6,126 nucleotides of DNA from Lentzea sp. (GCA_030146905.1 JASLAV010001114.1:1-6126); one strand, 5' to 3'. Counted from the stretch's first letter, positions 1 through 5,681 are shown. Program-made: numbers and translations. Notes: generated from the sequence alone by a model not told the origin.

Positions 1-138
1 GTGCGTCAACCCCTGGCCGACAAGGGCCGCCGGGCCGGCGAGCTGGCCCTGAAATTACTGGCCGGCGGCAGACCGCCGAAGCCGACGAGACTGGACGTTT
101 CGCTCGTGGAGAGAGCCTCAACGGCCCCGCAGAAGTGA
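1..138 (+). CDS. LacI-family transcriptional regulator, C-terminal end (partial)
   Basis: The reading frame is open from base 1 and ends at TGA 136-138, giving the last 45 residues of a protein whose start lies outside the window. The peptide begins VRQPLADKGRRAGELALKLL and ends LVERASTAPQK. This is the usual ending of LacI/GalR regulators: VRQPL..xGRRA..LLxxLL, a short linker, then LxxxLVxRxSTAP, from the end of the periplasmic-binding-protein-like sensor domain. Such proteins are cytoplasmic repressors that release DNA on binding a sugar or related ligand. The DNA-binding half and most ligand residues are not visible, so the regulon cannot be named. The gene has no visible link to the immune-type genes further right and probably belongs to the neighbouring chromosome. 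Confidence 0.8.
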   Translation: MRQPLADKGRRAGELALKLLAGGRPPKPTRLDVSLVERASTAPQK

Positions 139-203
139 TCCCTGTCACGTTTGGACCGTTTTCGTCACCCGTTCGGACGTAGGGCGGAAACAGTCGATCG
201 ACT

Positions 204-252
204 CCGGACGATGTGTCCGGTGGGGGCACCGGTGGCCACGAACTGTGGCCAC
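204..252. repeat. Cluster of three overlapping inverted repeats between lacI-type gene and tRNA
   Basis: Three perfect hairpins follow one another: CCGGAC (204-209) with GTCCGG (215-220), CCGGTG (217-222) with CACCGG (227-232), and GTGGCCAC (232-239) with GTGGCCAC (245-252). The last arm is itself a palindrome, so it is both a direct and an inverted repeat. The first two stems share bases 217-220 and cannot form together. No U-tract follows. Plausible roles are a U-less terminator for the upstream regulator gene or a structure in the tRNA precursor; neither is proven. Confidence 0.5.
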
Positions 253-267
253 TTCCGCACCCCTCCA

Positions 268-343
268 GCCTCTGTAGCTCAGTGGAGAGAGCGAGGGACT
301 TCTAATCCCGAGGTCGCAGGTTCGAATCCTGCCAGGGGCACCA
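268..343 (+). tRNA. tRNA-Arg (anticodon UCU)
   Basis: A full cloverleaf can be drawn. The acceptor arm GCCTCTG (268-274) pairs with CAGGGGC (333-339), with one U-G pair. The D stem GCTC (277-280) pairs with GAGC (289-292). The anticodon loop CTTCTAA (299-305) has TCT at 301-303. The T arm is GCAGG-TTCGAAT-CCTGC (316-332). Discriminator A340 is followed by an encoded CCA (341-343). The anticodon stem has four good pairs and an A-G mismatch at its top pair (294/310), so that arm is slightly weak. UCU reads AGA/AGG codons, which are rare in high-GC actinomycetes. The gene is followed directly by an intrinsic terminator. tRNA 3' ends are common integration sites for mobile DNA, but no second copy of the T-arm/acceptor sequence is visible in the window. 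Confidence 0.93.
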
Positions 344-348
344 AGCAG

Positions 349-390
349 CCACCTTCGACACCGCGAGGTCGTCGAAGGTGGTTTTTCTTT
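349..390 (+). terminator. Intrinsic terminator of the tRNA-Arg gene
   Basis: The 11-bp perfect stem CCACCTTCGAC (349-359) / GTCGAAGGTGG (371-381) has an 11-nt loop and is followed by TTTTTCTTT (382-390). It starts five bases after the tRNA CCA. The U-tract is only on the + strand side, so it ends tRNA transcription and insulates the SEFIR gene from it. Confidence 0.9.
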
Positions 391-459
391 GCCTAGAAAC
401 GACTGAAACACGCTCAATCTGTGTCGTACCTCGCAGATCAAACCATGCAACCTGCTTGA

Positions 460-465
460 TACGCT
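460..465 (+). promoter_or_regulatory. Possible -10 element (TACGCT) for the SEFIR-TPR gene
   Basis: TACGCT fits the actinobacterial TANNNT -10 pattern and lies between the tRNA terminator and the gene. No convincing -35 hexamer is found 16-18 bp upstream. Transcription would start near 472 and give a leader of about 50 nt that holds the paired repeats at 483-524. This is a weak call, made because a promoter must lie somewhere in 391-512. Confidence 0.2.
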
Positions 466-482
466 CCTGCAACGCTCAAGTT

Positions 483-524
483 GCCAGGTGTCAATCCGGA
501 CCTGGCTGCCACGGAGGACCAGGT
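483..524 (+). promoter_or_regulatory. Alternative hairpins around the start of the SEFIR-TPR gene
   Basis: GCCAGGT (483-489) can pair with ACCTGGC (500-506) across a 10-nt loop. The same ACCTGG (500-505) can instead pair with CCAGGT at 519-524, which includes the first two bases of the GTG start codon and puts the ribosome binding site GGAGGA (513-518) in the loop. CCAGGTG thus occurs twice (484-490 and 519-525) around one complementary copy. Formation of the first hairpin would leave the start free; the second would partly block it. Whether this is used as a translational switch is inference; both stems are short (6-7 bp). Confidence 0.35.
513..518 (+). promoter_or_regulatory. Ribosome binding site GGAGGA, decides the GTG 523 start
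   Basis: GGAGGA ends four bases before GTG 523. The frame is open further up to a TTG at 481, but that codon has no Shine-Dalgarno sequence in front of it, and the extra 14 residues carry no domain signal. The SEFIR fold begins directly after GTG 523. Confidence 0.75.
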
Positions 525-2178
525 GCGGGGAAAACGCAGGATCTTCATCGTCTGGGTGCACGACGCCATCGGAAGGGCAGTCGTGGCCGTCCTCGGCCAG
601 GAGCTGAAGCGGCGTGGTTTCGAGGTCGACTGGGACAGGGTTCTCAAGACCTCGAACGTGCCGAGCATGTCTCTGTGGATGGCGAACAAGATCGAGAACT
701 CCGCGGTGATCTGCGTGGTGACGCCCGAACTCGTCAAGGCGTTCAACCTCGTCACCGATGGACCGCCGCAGACGCATCTGGGAGGTCAGTGGGAGATCCG
801 GCATGTGGCGCAGGTGTTGTACGAGCACGGCCTGCGCGATGGATGCCCTGTGATCCCCGTGATCCCGCCCGGCAGTTCCGCCGAAGATGGTCCCCTGGTC
901 CTGCGGGGCTTGCAGAACACGCAGTTCAACCACATCACCGGCGAAGGTATCGACACCATCGTGAAGCGGGTGAACGACATCTACGACCACTCCGAGCGAG
1001 CCGCGCGCGGACGGCGGCTGGTCGAGCGCAAGGCGCAGATCCCATCCCAGGTGAAGGACTCTCTCGCTGACGAACTCCGTTCCGTCGACGTGTCTCGTGT
1101 GCGCGCACACGAGCTCAGCAAGAAGTGGGTCGACCGTGCTGGTGACAACGGCGTGAGCCACTCCAGCGATCTGCTGCAGATCTTCAAGAGGATCGTCCTG
1201 GTCGCCCACTACGCGGGCGATCTCGATCTGCTGCGGCAGATCACGGCCATCTGTCTTCCCGTGGTGGAGGAGCTCGACCTCGACGACGAGATCAGGACGG
1301 AGATGGCCACCTACCTGCTGATGGGCCGAACCTTCCTGCTCTCCTGCGAGCACAAGATGGAAGAGGCGCGGAAAGTCGCCGAGGACGCTCTGACGCTGGC
1401 AACCGACGCCAAGGACGCCACGCTGATCGCGAAAGCCGAGCGCTGCCTCGCCCGGCTCCACGCTCACCTCGCCGAACTCGCGTCGCAGGAGGCACGCGCC
1501 GCACACCTCCGTCAGGCACGCACGTACGCGATGTCGGCCATGAACCACTTCCGGGCTGTCGACTCCGATGACAAGCACCTGGCCATGCTCGCGCTGGCAG
1601 AGGTCCGCCTCGCGGAGTTCCGGCACGAGCGCAACACACGCTCACTTCACGAAGCGTCGTGGCTCAGCGCGGGTGCAGCCAAAGGATTCACCGACAAGCG
1701 TCTTCACACGTACTACGAGGCGAAGCTGATGCAGGCCGAGGTCGCGTTCGCCTCGGAGGACAACGGCACCGCATCCGACCTGATCGACGAAACGCTGCGG
1801 GACCTCAGGTCACGCGTGGAGCGTGCGATGGCGTTCACGGAGTTGCTCGGCAAAGCGCATCTGCTCCGAGCCCGGATCTGGGTGTCACTCGGGCGCGCTG
1901 ACGCGCAGGCCGAGATCCGCGAAGCGCACGAGGTCTTCGAGAAGCTGGGGCTGCAGCGGATGGTTGCCGAGTGCGACTGGCTGCTGTTCAAGCACGAACG
2001 GAAGCGCTACCGGTTCGCGGTCTACGACATCAAGGCGCTCGAACGGCAGTCTCCCGATCCGGTCCTGCGAATGAAGGTGGCACTGCAAGGCCGCACCTGG
2101 TCGGCGATCGAGGGTTTGCTGGGCCGGATCGGCGACAAGAACTGGAAACGCGCCATCGAGAGCAGTGCCGTTCGTTAA
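523..2178 (+). CDS. SEFIR/TIR-like domain protein with C-terminal helical (TPR-like) repeats
   Basis: A 551-residue cytoplasmic protein with no signal peptide or membrane segment. Residues about 5-155 look like a SEFIR domain of the TIR superfamily: beta strand RIFIVWVHD (6-14), the helix QELKRRGFEVDWD (26-38), LWMANKIENSAVICVVTPE (51-69), then GGQWEI (87-92) and the strand PVIPVIPP (109-116). The W-E pair (W90, E91) falls where TIR NADases carry their catalytic glutamate, so NAD cleavage is possible but unproven. Residues about 175-500 are Ala/Leu/Glu/Arg-rich helices in hairpin spacing, probably degenerate TPR-like repeats for sensing or self-assembly. Bacterial SEFIR proteins are known as abortive-infection-type phage defence proteins. 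The gene converges on the NB-ARC gene and overlaps it by four bases. It lacks the RHIM-like motif seen in that neighbour. The SEFIR call rests on motif pattern only; a TIR domain proper is the alternative. Confidence 0.72.
   Translation: MRGKRRIFIVWVHDAIGRAVVAVLGQELKRRGFEVDWDRVLKTSNVPSMSLWMANKIENSAVICVVTPELVKAFNLVTDGPPQTHLGGQWEIRHVAQVLYEHGLRDGCPVIPVIPPGSSAEDGPLVLRGLQNTQFNHITGEGIDTIVKRVNDIYDHSERAARGRRLVERKAQIPSQVKDSLADELRSVDVSRVRAHELSKKWVDRAGDNGVSHSSDLLQIFKRIVLVAHYAGDLDLLRQITAICLPVVEELDLDDEIRTEMATYLLMGRTFLLSCEHKMEEARKVAEDALTLATDAKDATLIAKAERCLARLHAHLAELASQEARAAHLRQARTYAMSAMNHFRAVDSDDKHLAMLALAEVRLAEFRHERNTRSLHEASWLSAGAAKGFTDKRLHTYYEAKLMQAEVAFASEDNGTASDLIDETLRDLRSRVERAMAFTELLGKAHLLRARIWVSLGRADAQAEIREAHEVFEKLGLQRMVAECDWLLFKHERKRYRFAVYDIKALERQSPDPVLRMKVALQGRTWSAIEGLLGRIGDKNWKRAIESSAVR
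2175..2178. other. TTAA shared stop codons of two convergent genes
   Basis: The palindrome TTAA gives TAA on the + strand (2176-2178, end of the SEFIR gene) and TAA on the - strand (2177-2175, end of the NB-ARC gene). The genes therefore overlap tail-to-tail by four bases. No intrinsic terminator is visible on either side, so each transcript must run into the other gene as antisense. Confidence 0.95.
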
Positions 2179-4292
2179 CGGTCGAGCGCAGCCAGCGCGG
2201 CCTCGCACCTCTGCGCGTCCACCTCTCGGTGCTGGCCGCTGAACAGATCACGCGCCCGGCGGAGGAGGTGGACGGCGTCCGCATCACCTCGTACTGCCAG
2301 TGCGAGGCCCAGTCGCTCGGCGACCTCCGCCTCGAAGAAGCTGTTCCGCTGCTCGGCCGCCAGCCGCGCGGCTTCAGTGAAGCGGACGATCGCCGCGTCG
2401 AGGTCACCGGTGCGCCGCAGGACGACGCCGAGGTTGTCCAGGGCAACCACCTGACCACTGCGGTTGCCGAGTTCCTCGCACAGGGCAAGGGCTTCCGAGC
2501 ACCACCGGATGGCGGCCTGGTCATCGGCGAGTTCGCTGTGGGCTCGGCCCACCGCGTTCAACGCATGAGATTCCCCGATCCGGTTGTGTGCGGCGCGGTA
2601 GTGGCGCAGGGCCTCTGACGAATGGTGGAGCGCCAGCTCGTGGTTGCCGACGCGGGCAGCCAGCCTGCCGAAGTCGTGGTGCACGTGGCCAAGCTCCGTG
2701 TCATCTCCTTCCTCACCGATCAGCGTCAAGGCTCGTAGCAGGCACTGGGACGCCTCGTCGAGATCTCCCGCCCTCGTGTACGCCCGGCCGAGTTGCCGTA
2801 GCGCGATGGCCGTCAGGTCGGCCTTGTCCAGCGCGCTCGCCGCGATGACGCCGATGCGGGACGTCTCGAGGTTCTCGGACAGCCGGCCGCTGCGGTAGTG
2901 GTAAGTGTCGAGTGCACGCGCCAAATGCCATGCTTGTTCGTGCCAGTTGCCGCGGACTGCCTCGTCCAGCGCGGCGCGTAGTTCGCGGTACTCCGCGCCG
3001 AACCACCGGATTGCGTCGTCCTCAGCGTCGAACGCCAGGGGCGCGCTGCCTTCCGCCGGTACTGCCAGCACGACGGCTGCGCGGTTCGGGTAGAGCAGGC
3101 GGTCAGCTGCTCGGGCGCTGTGAGTGTAAAAGTCGACGAGTCTGCGTGCGGCATTCATGACGTCCCCCGGCTCATCCGTGTTCACGCACATCTGCCGCGC
3201 GTAAGCACGGATCAATGGATGCATGTGGAAGCGGCGCCGACCTCGCTGGTTCAAGAGGTTCCTCGACGTCAGCCGACGCAGGTGGCGTGTCGCCTCCACA
3301 CCGCGCAGCGCCAGCAGGCTGGCCGCCGAGGCCACCGTCAGCTCGTCCGCCGGCGAGGTCCCCAACAGACGGAGCACACGCGCGTCCTCCTCTGACAACG
3401 ACGAGTAGGCCCAGGTGAACACCGTGCGCAGCTTGTTGTCGCCGTCGGCGGAGTCGAAGGCTTCGAGTTCGTCCTCGGCATCGCTGATCTCAGCCACCAA
3501 GCCCGGCAGGTCGAGGTCCTCGGCAGCGCGCGCGGCCACGATCGCGAGCGCCAGGGGCAAACCGGCGCAACGATCGACCAGTGCGGCAACGGACTCCTGG
3601 TCGCCGCTGACGACCTCCTCGCCGAGATACGCGCGGAGCAGCCTCACGGCTTCGGCTCGGGCAAGTTCACCGAGATGAACAGCCACGACGCTGTTCATCT
3701 CATGACCGGCCAGCCGGATGCGGCTCGTGACGACCACGACGCTGGTGGCGGTGCCCGGTACGAACGGGAGGACCTGCTCGACGCGCGTGACGTTCTCGAG
3801 CACGACGAGCACTGCACGCTGTGCCAGGACGCTGCGGTACATCGCAGCGGCAGGACCGACATCCTGCGGATACGCACTCGGTTCGACTCCCAGCGCACCA
3901 AGGAAGTCGTGCAGCACGTGCAACGCCGGCGTACCGGGCTCCCAACCCAGGTCCGCGTACAGCTGGCCGTCGCGGAAGTCGTCCACGTGGTCGTGAGCCC
4001 ATCGCAGCACGAGGGACGACTTGCCCATTCCAGCGGCGCCCTCGATCACTGCCACCGGTACCTCGCCGCGAGCCCGCATACGATTCACCGACCCGGTGAG
4101 GAGCTCCAGCTCGCGATCACGTCCCACCAGCACGCGCGGTGGTGCCGGCAACTGCCGTGCGGGAGGACTGATTACAGCTCTGTCTGATGGCACGGTGATC
4201 GATCCGAGCACAGTTCCCACCTGCACGACGGATCCTGCCGAGGAGGAATCGACCTGGTTGTGGACATTGCCGTAAACCTCAGGCGGACGCAT
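2175..4292 (-). CDS. STAND/NLR-like protein: RHIM-like motif, NB-ARC NTPase, TPR repeats
   Basis: A 705-residue predicted cytoplasmic signalling NTPase. Residues 9-34 form a short amyloid-type motif (own entry). The NB-ARC part follows: VGRDREL (56-62), P-loop GAAGMGKS (85-92), a Walker B-like strand VLVVLENV (161-168), VVVTSR (186-191) and CAGLPLAL (242-249). The winged-helix MHD equivalent reads HMHPLIRAYA (356-365). Residues about 494-700 hold roughly five TPR units at 40-residue spacing (for example LGRAYTRAGDLDEA, LGVVLRRTGDLDAA). The order motif-NTPase-sensor is that of bacterial NLR-like proteins, which oligomerise on sensing a ligand and trigger an effector. Walker B has Glu166 where Asp is usual, and the MHD Asp is Pro359. 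The ATG start has only a weak upstream SD-like stretch and lies 24 nt after the DUF397 stop, so translation may depend on that gene. A SARP-less AfsR-like regulator was considered; no DNA-binding domain is present. Confidence 0.9.
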   Translation of the reverse strand: MRPPEVYGNVHNQVDSSSAGSVVQVGTVLGSITVPSDRAVISPPARQLPAPPRVLVGRDRELELLTGSVNRMRARGEVPVAVIEGAAGMGKSSLVLRWAHDHVDDFRDGQLYADLGWEPGTPALHVLHDFLGALGVEPSAYPQDVGPAAAMYRSVLAQRAVLVVLENVTRVEQVLPFVPGTATSVVVVTSRIRLAGHEMNSVVAVHLGELARAEAVRLLRAYLGEEVVSGDQESVAALVDRCAGLPLALAIVAARAAEDLDLPGLVAEISDAEDELEAFDSADGDNKLRTVFTWAYSSLSEEDARVLRLLGTSPADELTVASAASLLALRGVEATRHLRRLTSRNLLNQRGRRRFHMHPLIRAYARQMCVNTDEPGDVMNAARRLVDFYTHSARAADRLLYPNRAAVVLAVPAEGSAPLAFDAEDDAIRWFGAEYRELRAALDEAVRGNWHEQAWHLARALDTYHYRSGRLSENLETSRIGVIAASALDKADLTAIALRQLGRAYTRAGDLDEASQCLLRALTLIGEEGDDTELGHVHHDFGRLAARVGNHELALHHSSEALRHYRAAHNRIGESHALNAVGRAHSELADDQAAIRWCSEALALCEELGNRSGQVVALDNLGVVLRRTGDLDAAIVRFTEAARLAAEQRNSFFEAEVAERLGLALAVRGDADAVHLLRRARDLFSGQHREVDAQRCEAALAALDR
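4191..4268 (-). other. RHIM-like / BASS-type amyloid signalling motif (NB-ARC protein residues 9-34)
   Basis: Residues 20-34 read G-S-VVQVG-T-V-L-G-S-I-T-V, with hydrophobic residues alternating with Gly, Ser and Thr. An Asn-rich lead-in (N9, N12) comes before them. The core V-Q-V-G (23-26) matches the [IV]-Q-[IV]-G core of animal RHIM motifs and the related actinobacterial BASS motifs that sit at the extreme N-terminus of NB-ARC proteins. In those families, stacking of the motif passes the signal from an activated NLR to a partner effector carrying the same motif. A disordered Pro-rich linker (about 36-53) separates the motif from the NTPase. The match is by eye. Confidence 0.7.
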
Positions 4293-4316
4293 CGGCTGCC
4301 ACTTGCCTGTCAGTTG

Positions 4317-4544
4317 TCAGATTCTTTTGACGTCCGTGAGGAACATCGTCCACGACGGTCCGCGGAAGCGGAGACGACCGCCTTCGCGATCACGCGATGT
4401 CCGGACGACCACTTCCCCGTCCACTTTCGCCAAGATTTCCACGCACGCCTGCCCCTTGCCATCAGGCCCACTCGCCGAACTCTTGACCCACCTGCTGCCG
4501 GCACCGTCCACCTGAACCACGCAGGCTCGGCTTGTCCTCTTCAC
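4317..4544 (-). CDS. DUF397 domain protein
   Basis: A 75-residue protein made up of one DUF397 domain. It has the family signature W19-V-KSSASG (21-26), ACVE (33-36), VRTSRDREG (47-55; the family usually has VRDSKDPxG), LRF (58-60) and WTMFL (65-69). The GTG start at 4544 is preceded by AGGGGG (4555-4550) with five bases between. DUF397 proteins are small actinomycete partners of XRE/DUF5753 regulators (the WhiJ/BldB-like and Scr1/Scr2-type pairs). They modulate the regulator and in some cases behave like the toxin half of a toxin-antitoxin pair. The partner regulator lies upstream on the same strand. The next gene, 24 nt downstream, is the NB-ARC protein, which suggests co-transcription. Confidence 0.92.
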   Translation of the reverse strand: MKRTSRACVVQVDGAGSRWVKSSASGPDGKGQACVEILAKVDGEVVVRTSRDREGGRLRFRGPSWTMFLTDVKRI

Positions 4545-4549
4545 GCCAG

Positions 4550-4555
4550 CCCCCT
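4550..4555 (-). promoter_or_regulatory. Ribosome binding site AGGGGG of the DUF397 gene
   Basis: Read on the - strand, AGGGGG stands five bases before GTG 4544-4542 and supports that non-ATG start. The resulting N-terminus is of normal length for the family. Confidence 0.65.
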
Positions 4556-4565
4556 AACAACGGAC

Positions 4566-4593
4566 GCTCTACCGCAATCACGTCACTTGTCGA
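4566..4593 (-). promoter_or_regulatory. Candidate promoter for DUF397-NB-ARC transcription unit
   Basis: On the - strand TCGACA (4593-4588) matches the -35 consensus TTGACA at five of six positions. After a 16-bp spacer comes TAGAGC (4571-4566), close to the actinomycete -10 TAGRNT except for the last base. Transcription would begin near 4559, about 15 bases before the GTG start and just ahead of its ribosome binding site. One copy of AATCACGT (4576-4583) lies in the spacer, where a bound repressor would block the polymerase. Predicted by eye. Confidence 0.4.
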
Positions 4594-4626
4594 AGTTAGC
4601 TGCGCGAGAGTCGGAGCTGCACCGCC

Positions 4627-4639
4627 GATCGAAGTACGC
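4627..4639. repeat. 13-bp repeat GATCGAAGTACGC, copy 1 (upstream of DUF397)
   Basis: This 13-mer is identical, in the same orientation, to 5920-5932. Both copies are in non-coding DNA of the XRE-DUF397-NB-ARC gene group. This copy lies 34 bp upstream of the predicted -35 of the DUF397 promoter. A shorter match, TCGAAGT, occurs at 4590-4596 and overlaps that -35. Candidate operator, possibly for the XRE regulator encoded next door. Confidence 0.5.
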
Positions 4640-4755
4640 AACACCATTGCCGTTCGTGAGCAGCAACAGCAGGCCGAGGCGTTCAGAGCACGTGATTACC
4701 CGGTTGAGCCGATCCCCCACTCACCAAATCGGCCCACCCAAAACACACGCGAAAT

Positions 4756-5628
4756 TCATGAACGAATTGATTGAGCTTCAGCAATGAGATTTCTGATGAA
4801 CTCGAGCGACTTTTCCTTGTTCAGGGCCAGCGTCCTCAGGACACGGAAGGCTTCCAGGTACTTGTCGATGTCCTCCTTGTCATCGCGGATCATGACGTCG
4901 CGGAGCGGTTCTTCCAGCACGAGGACACGGCCGTCGCCGTCGGGCAGCTCCAGGAGCGAGAAAGATCCACGCATCCCGCGATGCGGCTTCGTCGCCCGTG
5001 GACCGAGCGGCAGCACCCGTATCGACACCGTCGGGAGTTTCGCCCTCTCCAGGATGGCCTCCCATTGTTCAATCATGATCTCAACGTCACCGACATAACG
5101 CTGCAACACCGCCTCGTCGAGGATGATGTCCAGCTCAGGGCCATCGGCAGCGACAATGCTCTGACGCTTCTGGCGGATCTCGACACCGCGCTCGATCTCT
5201 TCCGGATCTTCTTCCACACCCGACACGAGGGCACGGGTGTAGTTGCTCGTCTGCATCAAACCCGGCATGGCCAAAGCCTGGTACTGCAGGATTCGCACAG
5301 CCGACGCCTCATATCCGATAAACGCGTACAACTGCGGATCTATGTACGGACGATGCGGCGTCCACCACACACTTTGTCGGCTGGCTCGCGCTTCGTCGAG
5401 CAGTTCTGCCACACGAGCAACGCTCTTCACGCCGTACAACTCGAGTAGAGCCTTCAGATCGGTAACGCCCACCTTCGAGGTGCCGTTCTCGATCCTGATT
5501 ATCTTCGAAACCGACCATTCCAGCTGCTCTGCCACGTTTTTCTGGGTGAACGGAACGGCTTCGCGCAGCTTTCGCAATTCTCCTCTGAGCCGTCGCTGGT
5601 GGACGACCGGAGTCTCCCTCTGCCTCAT
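4756..5628 (-). CDS. XRE-family HTH regulator with DUF5753 (Scr1-like)
   Basis: A 290-residue cytoplasmic DNA-binding regulator. The helix-turn-helix spans about residues 28-49 (TQKNVAEQLEWSVSKIIRIE, then NG), the usual XRE recognition pattern. Residues about 100-275 are the DUF5753 sensor region, marked by YEASAVRILQYQ (106-117), the signature MPGLMQTSNYTRAL (121-134), LDIILDEAVLQR (166-177) and a C-terminal FSLLELPDGDG (223-233). Such proteins bind DNA and pair with a neighbouring DUF397 protein in control of development, antibiotic production or toxin-antitoxin-like modules. ATG 5628 is chosen over the in-frame TTG 5640 because GGGAGGA lies just before it. The DUF397 gene follows after 211 bp; this gap is long for the pair, which usually nearly touches, and appears to hold its own promoter. 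Confidence 0.93.
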   Translation of the reverse strand: MRQRETPVVHQRRLRGELRKLREAVPFTQKNVAEQLEWSVSKIIRIENGTSKVGVTDLKALLELYGVKSVARVAELLDEARASRQSVWWTPHRPYIDPQLYAFIGYEASAVRILQYQALAMPGLMQTSNYTRALVSGVEEDPEEIERGVEIRQKRQSIVAADGPELDIILDEAVLQRYVGDVEIMIEQWEAILERAKLPTVSIRVLPLGPRATKPHRGMRGSFSLLELPDGDGRVLVLEEPLRDVMIRDDKEDIDKYLEAFRVLRTLALNKEKSLEFIRNLIAEAQSIRS

Positions 5629-5631
5629 GCG

Positions 5632-5638
5632 TCCTCCC
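5632..5638 (-). promoter_or_regulatory. Ribosome binding site GGGAGGA, decides the ATG 5628 start
   Basis: The - strand reads TTG-GGAGGA-CGC-ATG. The longer frame starts at TTG 5640, inside the ribosome binding site region, and adds only four residues. ATG 5628 with a near-perfect Shine-Dalgarno sequence three bases upstream is the better start. Confidence 0.8.
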
Positions 5639-5658
5639 AATGTGCGTGTTCATCTTGC

Positions 5659-5681
5659 CACATCGCACTCTGCATATCGCA
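5659..5681 (-). repeat. Direct repeat TGCGATATG / TGCGATGTG upstream of the XRE gene
   Basis: On the + strand these are CACATCGCA (5659-5667) and CATATCGCA (5673-5681), eight of nine bases identical, 14 bp apart start to start and 31-53 bp ahead of the ATG. That is where the promoter and an autoregulatory operator would be expected. No clear -10/-35 pair could be assigned here. Confidence 0.35.

Noticed and set aside
268..343. Attachment-site repeat of the tRNA 3' end elsewhere in the window
   Set aside because: No second copy of the T-arm/acceptor sequence was found by eye in 344-6126.
151..396. 81-codon + frame through the tRNA gene
   Set aside because: Its SVAQWRERGTSNPEVAGSNPA stretch is a translated tRNA, a common false gene.
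145..1626. 493-codon open frame on the - strand opposite the SEFIR gene
   Set aside because: It runs antisense through the tRNA-Arg gene, where it yields the well-known spurious peptide type GRIRTCDLGIRSPSL. It shows no domain, while the + frame has a ribosome binding site and a domain.
4509..4520. VVQV near the N-terminus of the DUF397 protein, similar to the VVQV of the NLR motif
   Set aside because: It is followed by D instead of G and lacks the alternating glycine pattern, so it is most likely chance.
4693..4743. Short Trp-rich frame on the - strand (VFWVGRFGEWGIGSTG) in the XRE-DUF397 gap
   Set aside because: Three Trp suggested an attenuator leader, but there is no ribosome binding site, no terminator and no Trp-related gene.
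4753..4768. AATTC-GAATT inverted repeat at the end of the XRE gene as a terminator
   Set aside because: Five AT-rich pairs without a proper U-tract on the - strand are too weak to call.
4260..4787. 175-codon + frame opposite DUF397 and the intergenic gap
   Set aside because: No ribosome binding site or recognisable motif; the opposite strand encodes a clear DUF397 protein.
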